Source: Bacteroidota bacterium
GTDB taxonomy: Bacteria; Bacteroidota; Bacteroidia; Bacteroidales; WCHB1-69
Reading direction: 5' to 3'
Assembly (NCBI GenBank): GCA_023392945.1
Contig: JAEWNB010000026.1
Location: 1-8,202 of the forward strand
Length of the DNA stretch: 8,202 nt
The notes under the pieces were generated by a model. The model ran no database searches. It had not been told where the DNA came from and was given only the letters and a program-made list of their open reading frames with translations. How positions within the stretch are numbered: position 1 is the stretch's first letter; each line of letters begins with the position of its first letter. Positions 5,284 through 8,202 of the stretch are shown piece after piece. Position numbers and translations under genes: made by a program.

Positions 5284-5304
5284 CGTAAAAAGAAAGGAGA
5301 ACTT

Positions 5305-5649
5305 ATGCCAAGATCAGTTAATCACGTTGCTTCAAGAGCAAGAAGAAAAAAGATTTTGAATCGTACCAAAGGGTACTTCGGAAAACGTAAAAACGTTTGG
5401 ACCGTAGCTAAAAACACGTGGGAAAAAGGGCAACAATATGCTTACCGCGATCGAAAAGCTAAAAAAAGAACATTTAGAAGTTTGTGGATTACCCGTATCA
5501 ATGCGGGCGTTCGCGAATATGGCATGTCATATTCAGTTTTTATGGGTATGTTAGGAAAGAAGGGTATTGAGCTTAATCGCAAAACCCTCGCCGACCTCGC
5601 AATGAATAATCCAAAGGCATTCAAAGCAATTGTTGATTTGGTAAAATAA
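5305..5649 (+). CDS. rplT: 50S ribosomal protein bL20
   Basis: A 114-aa basic protein that binds 23S rRNA early in large-subunit assembly. The start MPRSVNHVASRARRKKILNRTKGYFGKRKNVW and the block YRDRKAKKRTFRSLWITRINAG are family hallmarks; in other bacteria the C-terminal domain also binds mRNA for autoregulation. The ATG follows a clear Shine-Dalgarno sequence, AAAGGAG at 5293-5299, with 5 nt spacing. The surrounding AAAAGAAAGGAG is shared with the infC site. It is the last gene of the infC-rpmI-rplT cluster, followed after about 50 nt by a strong terminator. Length is normal and identity is certain. Confidence 0.97.
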   Translation: MPRSVNHVASRARRKKILNRTKGYFGKRKNVWTVAKNTWEKGQQYAYRDRKAKKRTFRSLWITRINAGVREYGMSYSVFMGMLGKKGIELNRKTLADLAMNNPKAFKAIVDLVK

Positions 5650-5697
5650 TCATCATAACAACGAAAGTCGAAATTAAAAAATTGAGTCTAATGTAAT

Positions 5698-5732
5698 AAA
5701 AAAGAAAGTGTAATACTCACTTTCTTTTTTTT
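5698..5732 (+). terminator. Strong intrinsic terminator after rplT
   Basis: AAAAAAGAAAGTG (5698-5710) and CACTTTCTTTTTT (5718-5730) form a perfect 13-bp stem with a 7-nt loop, ending in eight Ts (5725-5732). The T-run merges directly into the next promoter box. Confidence 0.85.
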
Positions 5733-5739
5733 ATATTTG
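5732..5739 (+). promoter_or_regulatory. Promoter -7 box of the porG-uppS unit
   Basis: TATATTTG matches TAnnTTTG and is followed by CA. It shares its first base with the terminator T-run. The expected leader to the ATG at 5807 is about 60 nt and contains a small inverted repeat, ACTGT (5784-5788) with ACAGT (5801-5805), just before the start codon. No good upstream TTG is seen. Confidence 0.55.
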
Positions 5740-5806
5740 CATCTTAACAAAATAATGCAACAAGTAATTCGTTACTCAAATTAACTGTCAATTTTAATCA
5801 ACAGTC

Positions 5807-6643
5807 ATGAAGAAAATCCTACTTTTTTTCTTACCTTTAATGAGCACCCTTCTTGTTTTCTCCCAAAAATCTGAAATTGGGGCTTTTGCCGGAACTTCAT
5901 TCTATATTGGGGATTTGAATCCTACTACTCTTTTTGCCAATCCACAGTTTTCCGGAGGGTTGATTTACAGATATAATTTCAATCCACGTTGGGCATTGAA
6001 AGCCAATATTATCTTTGCTAAAATTCAAGCCAGCGATGCAGAAAACAACAAAAATTATGAAAGGAATCTGAGTTTTCACTCTCCCATAACAGAAATTTCA
6101 GCTCAAGTGGAATTGAATTTTCTCAAACTTTATAATATTCCATCCAAAAATCATTTTGCCCCATACATATTTACAGGGATTTCTGTTTTTTCGTTCAATC
6201 CTCAAGCTCAACTCAACGGAACAAATTATGATTTACAACATCTTGGGACCGAAGGGCAAGGTCTTGAAGGAGAACCTGATTTCTATTCTCTAACAACAGT
6301 CGCTATTCCTTTTGGAATCGGAATTAAATTGAACATTGGCAGGTATATTTCTATTGGGGCAGAATGGGGAATGCGATTCACTTTCACTGATTATTTGGAT
6401 GATGTCAGCAAAAATTATTATGACAATCGTATACTGACAGAAACCAGAGGTAACATAGTTGCAGCGCTGGCAGATAGATCGGAAGTGATACATGTTGCCG
6501 GGACAGGGCGGGGCAACTATACAACAAACGATCTCTATTCATTTGCAGGTGCAACCATTACATTTAAAATTGGGAACGAAGACAAAAACTGTGATTTACA
6601 TTATAAACCGAATTTTCACAAAAAACTTGGGAAAAAGCGATAA
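5807..6643 (+). CDS. porG: PorG-like outer-membrane beta-barrel protein (DUF6089)
   Basis: A 278-aa exported protein. Residues 1-20 form a signal peptide (MKK, a hydrophobic core, then VFSQ), with cleavage likely near Gln20. The mature part has alternating beta-strand patterns and DUF6089-type motifs: FYIGDLNP (32-39), YRYNFNPRWALK (54-65), FAPYIFTGISVFSFNP (117-132), LGTEGQGL (146-153), IPFGIGIKLNIG (167-178) and TDYLDDVS (194-201). It is predicted to be an eight-stranded-type barrel in the outer membrane. In Porphyromonas gingivalis the homologue PorG, next to uppS and bamA, associates with the PorK/PorN ring of the type IX secretion system. The same order here supports the name. Whether this organism uses type IX secretion cannot be seen from the window. 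The C-terminal tail (about 258-278) is polar and Lys-rich and may lie in the periplasm. Confidence 0.85.
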   Translation: MKKILLFFLPLMSTLLVFSQKSEIGAFAGTSFYIGDLNPTTLFANPQFSGGLIYRYNFNPRWALKANIIFAKIQASDAENNKNYERNLSFHSPITEISAQVELNFLKLYNIPSKNHFAPYIFTGISVFSFNPQAQLNGTNYDLQHLGTEGQGLEGEPDFYSLTTVAIPFGIGIKLNIGRYISIGAEWGMRFTFTDYLDDVSKNYYDNRILTETRGNIVAALADRSEVIHVAGTGRGNYTTNDLYSFAGATITFKIGNEDKNCDLHYKPNFHKKLGKKR

Positions 6644-6646
6644 AAT

Positions 6647-7405
6647 ATGATTAATCTTATCAGAAAAATTAAAGAACAAGATGCAAAAAAATTGCCAGTT
6701 CATATTGCCATCATCATGGATGGCAATGGGCGATGGGCAAAAAATCAAGGAAAAGAGCGGTTTGTTGGTCATCAACAAGGTGTTGAATCTGTTCGGAGTG
6801 TAATTGAAGGAGCCGAAGAAGCTGGAATTAAATATCTCACTCTCTATACTTTTTCATCTGAGAACTGGAACCGCCCAAAGGAAGAAGTAGATGCCCTGAT
6901 GTCATTGCTTGTTAAAGCAATCACTCATGAACTTCCAAATCTAATGAAAAACAAAGTTAGATTACTGGCTATAGGAAACATTTTACAGTTACCTGAAGAA
7001 TGTCAGATTGAGCTAACCAATGCAATTAATAAAACAAAAGAAAATTCAGGATTAAGTGTTGTTCTCGCATTGAGTTACAGTTCACGATGGGAAATCACAG
7101 AGATGGTAAGAAAAGTAGCTGAATTAACACAAAATCATCAGATTTCATCACACGAAATAACCGAAACAACCATTTCACAGAATCTTACCACTGCAGATAT
7201 TCCCGATCCGGACATTCTTATCAGGACAGGCGGAGAATTAAGAATCAGTAATTTTCTTTTATGGCAAATAGCATACACAGAATTATTCTTTAGCCAAATC
7301 ATGTGGCCTGATTTTAATAAGCAGAATTTATGGGAAGTAATCCTCAAATATATGACCCGCGAAAGACGATTCGGAAAAACCGGGGAACAAATCTCTACTA
7401 ATTAA
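6647..7405 (+). CDS. uppS: Undecaprenyl diphosphate synthase
   Basis: A 252-aa cis-prenyltransferase that adds isopentenyl units to farnesyl diphosphate to make the C55 lipid carrier for peptidoglycan and surface polysaccharides. MDGNGRWAK at residues 24-32 carries the catalytic Asp25 and the Asn28/Arg30 pair. GH at 41-42, FSSENW at 69-74 and the IPP-binding block RTGGELRISNFLLWQ (193-207) are intact. The ALSYSSRWEI segment (141-150) has Ser-Ser where many other phyla have Gly-Gly, which I recall as common in Bacteroidota. The gene starts 3 nt after the porG stop, so the two are certainly one transcript. No Shine-Dalgarno sequence is seen. Length is normal for the family and identity is certain. 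Confidence 0.97.
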   Translation: MINLIRKIKEQDAKKLPVHIAIIMDGNGRWAKNQGKERFVGHQQGVESVRSVIEGAEEAGIKYLTLYTFSSENWNRPKEEVDALMSLLVKAITHELPNLMKNKVRLLAIGNILQLPEECQIELTNAINKTKENSGLSVVLALSYSSRWEITEMVRKVAELTQNHQISSHEITETTISQNLTTADIPDPDILIRTGGELRISNFLLWQIAYTELFFSQIMWPDFNKQNLWEVILKYMTRERRFGKTGEQISTN

Positions 7406-7414
7406 TATTTTCTA

Positions 7415-7422
7415 TATATTTG
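7415..7422 (+). promoter_or_regulatory. Possible separate promoter box of bamA
   Basis: TATATTTG matches TAnnTTTG and is followed by CA, 22 bp before the bamA ATG. It would let bamA be transcribed apart from porG-uppS, with a leader of about 17 nt. No matching upstream TTG is seen. Confidence 0.5.
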
Positions 7423-7444
7423 CAAACTAATTTTTTGAGCTACG

Positions 7445-8202
7445 ATGCCGAATAAGTTTATAAGTCTTCTATTTGCTATCCTTTTATTAACACTTTGTAA
7501 TATAGAAGTTTATAGTCAAGTGGTTATATCCTCGAAAGAGGATGGATCTCCTATAAGTATTGATTATAGTACACCTAAAAAATATGAAATAGGAGGCATA
7601 ACTTCATCAGGAAGTGCCAATCTTGACCAGCGACTTTTACTTTTCTCAGTTGGAGATGAAATTGAAATTCCCGGAGAAAAGATTTCAAAATCTATTAAAA
7701 GACTTTGGGAAACCGGATTATATGAAAACATCAACATCTCTATCACTAAAATTTCCGGAAACGTTGCTTTTTTGGATATCTTCTTACTAGAGAGAGCAAG
7801 GCTGGTTTCTTTTGGATTTAAAGGAACTTCAAAAAATGAGGAAACTGAACTCAGGGAAAAAATTAAAATTTCTCAGGGTAATATTGTGAACGACAACATG
7901 AAACAAACATCTATCAACCTAATTGAAGATTATTATGTTGAAAAAGGGTATTACAATTGTAAGGTTTCGGTTTCTGAAGAAAAAGATGCAAAAATCAGCA
8001 ATGCTGTAAATCTGGTTTTTAATGTTGCTAAAAATAAGAAAGTTAAAATTGAAAATATAAAACTAATTGGGAATAAAGCAGTTACGAAAGCTCATCTTGT
8101 AAGGGCTTTCAAAGAAACAAAAGAAAAATCCAGGTTTATGCCATTTTACAAAGCAGATACTGTGATAGCTTATATGTTTAGAAATCCTGATTATTATCGT
8201 TC
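7445..8202 (+). CDS. bamA: Outer-membrane assembly factor BamA, N-terminal part (partial)
   Basis: The frame is open from the ATG at 7445 to the right edge: 252 full codons plus two bases. BamA is the Omp85-family core of the machine that folds beta-barrel proteins into the outer membrane. Residues 1-25 are a signal peptide (hydrophobic stretch ISLLFAILLLTL, cleavage near YSQ). POTRA-type repeats follow: about 47-118 (with IKRLWETGLYENINI), about 119-198 (with INLIEDYYVEKGYYNCKVSV), and a third from about 200 (IENIKLIGNKAVTKAHL). The third has the insertion KSRFMPFYKADTV, which I recall from Bacteroidota BamA. The beta-barrel is outside the window. The start lies 39 nt after uppS, with no Shine-Dalgarno sequence. 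The gene order porG-uppS-bamA is conserved in the phylum. Confidence 0.92.
   Translation, partial: MPNKFISLLFAILLLTLCNIEVYSQVVISSKEDGSPISIDYSTPKKYEIGGITSSGSANLDQRLLLFSVGDEIEIPGEKISKSIKRLWETGLYENINISITKISGNVAFLDIFLLERARLVSFGFKGTSKNEETELREKIKISQGNIVNDNMKQTSINLIEDYYVEKGYYNCKVSVSEEKDAKISNAVNLVFNVAKNKKVKIENIKLIGNKAVTKAHLVRAFKETKEKSRFMPFYKADTVIAYMFRNPDYYR

Noticed and set aside
3787..7746. Several 60-69-codon minus-strand open frames within nfo, rpmI, rplT, porG, uppS and bamA
   Set aside because: Each lies opposite a confidently identified gene and looks like a shadow of its codon use; none has recognisable motifs.

Overview
The window is an AT-rich piece of a Bacteroidota chromosome, most likely Bacteroidales-like or a relative. 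Three things point there: the PorG/DUF6089-UppS-BamA gene order, Bacteroidota-type promoter boxes (TAnnTTTG) in front of most transcription units, and weak or absent Shine-Dalgarno sequences before most genes. All genes are on the + strand.

Region 1 (1-602): the 3' end of purF (purine synthesis), then about 300 bp of AT-rich spacer that ends in a promoter.

Region 2 (603-3060): an accessory segment. An AAA15/ABC-type ATPase overlaps by 4 bp a small RloB-like TOPRIM-type protein. This ATPase plus TOPRIM layout is that of the AbiL, Rlo and PARIS families of phage-defence or abortive-infection systems. A 99-aa protein with an HNH-like zinc-binding pattern follows from its own promoter. A 13-bp inverted repeat (GACTTTCCGACTT) lies on either side of the segment, and a GC- and G-rich patch marks its right edge, so it may be an insertion between housekeeping genes.

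Region 3 (3410-5732): housekeeping genes. nfo encodes endonuclease IV with all nine metal ligands. The infC-rpmI-rplT cluster encodes IF3, bL35 and bL20. infC has no possible ATG start and most likely begins at an ATC codon placed 8 nt after a clear Shine-Dalgarno sequence. The cluster ends in a perfect 13-bp-stem terminator.

Region 4 (5732-8202): an envelope-biogenesis block. It holds a DUF6089/PorG-like outer-membrane beta-barrel protein (linked to type IX secretion in Porphyromonas), undecaprenyl diphosphate synthase, and the first 252 codons of BamA, which runs off the window.

The most interesting parts are the putative RloAB-type defence pair with its small HNH-like neighbour, a possible antisense transcript between them, and the non-AUG start of infC. 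No RNA genes, CRISPR arrays or transposases were seen.
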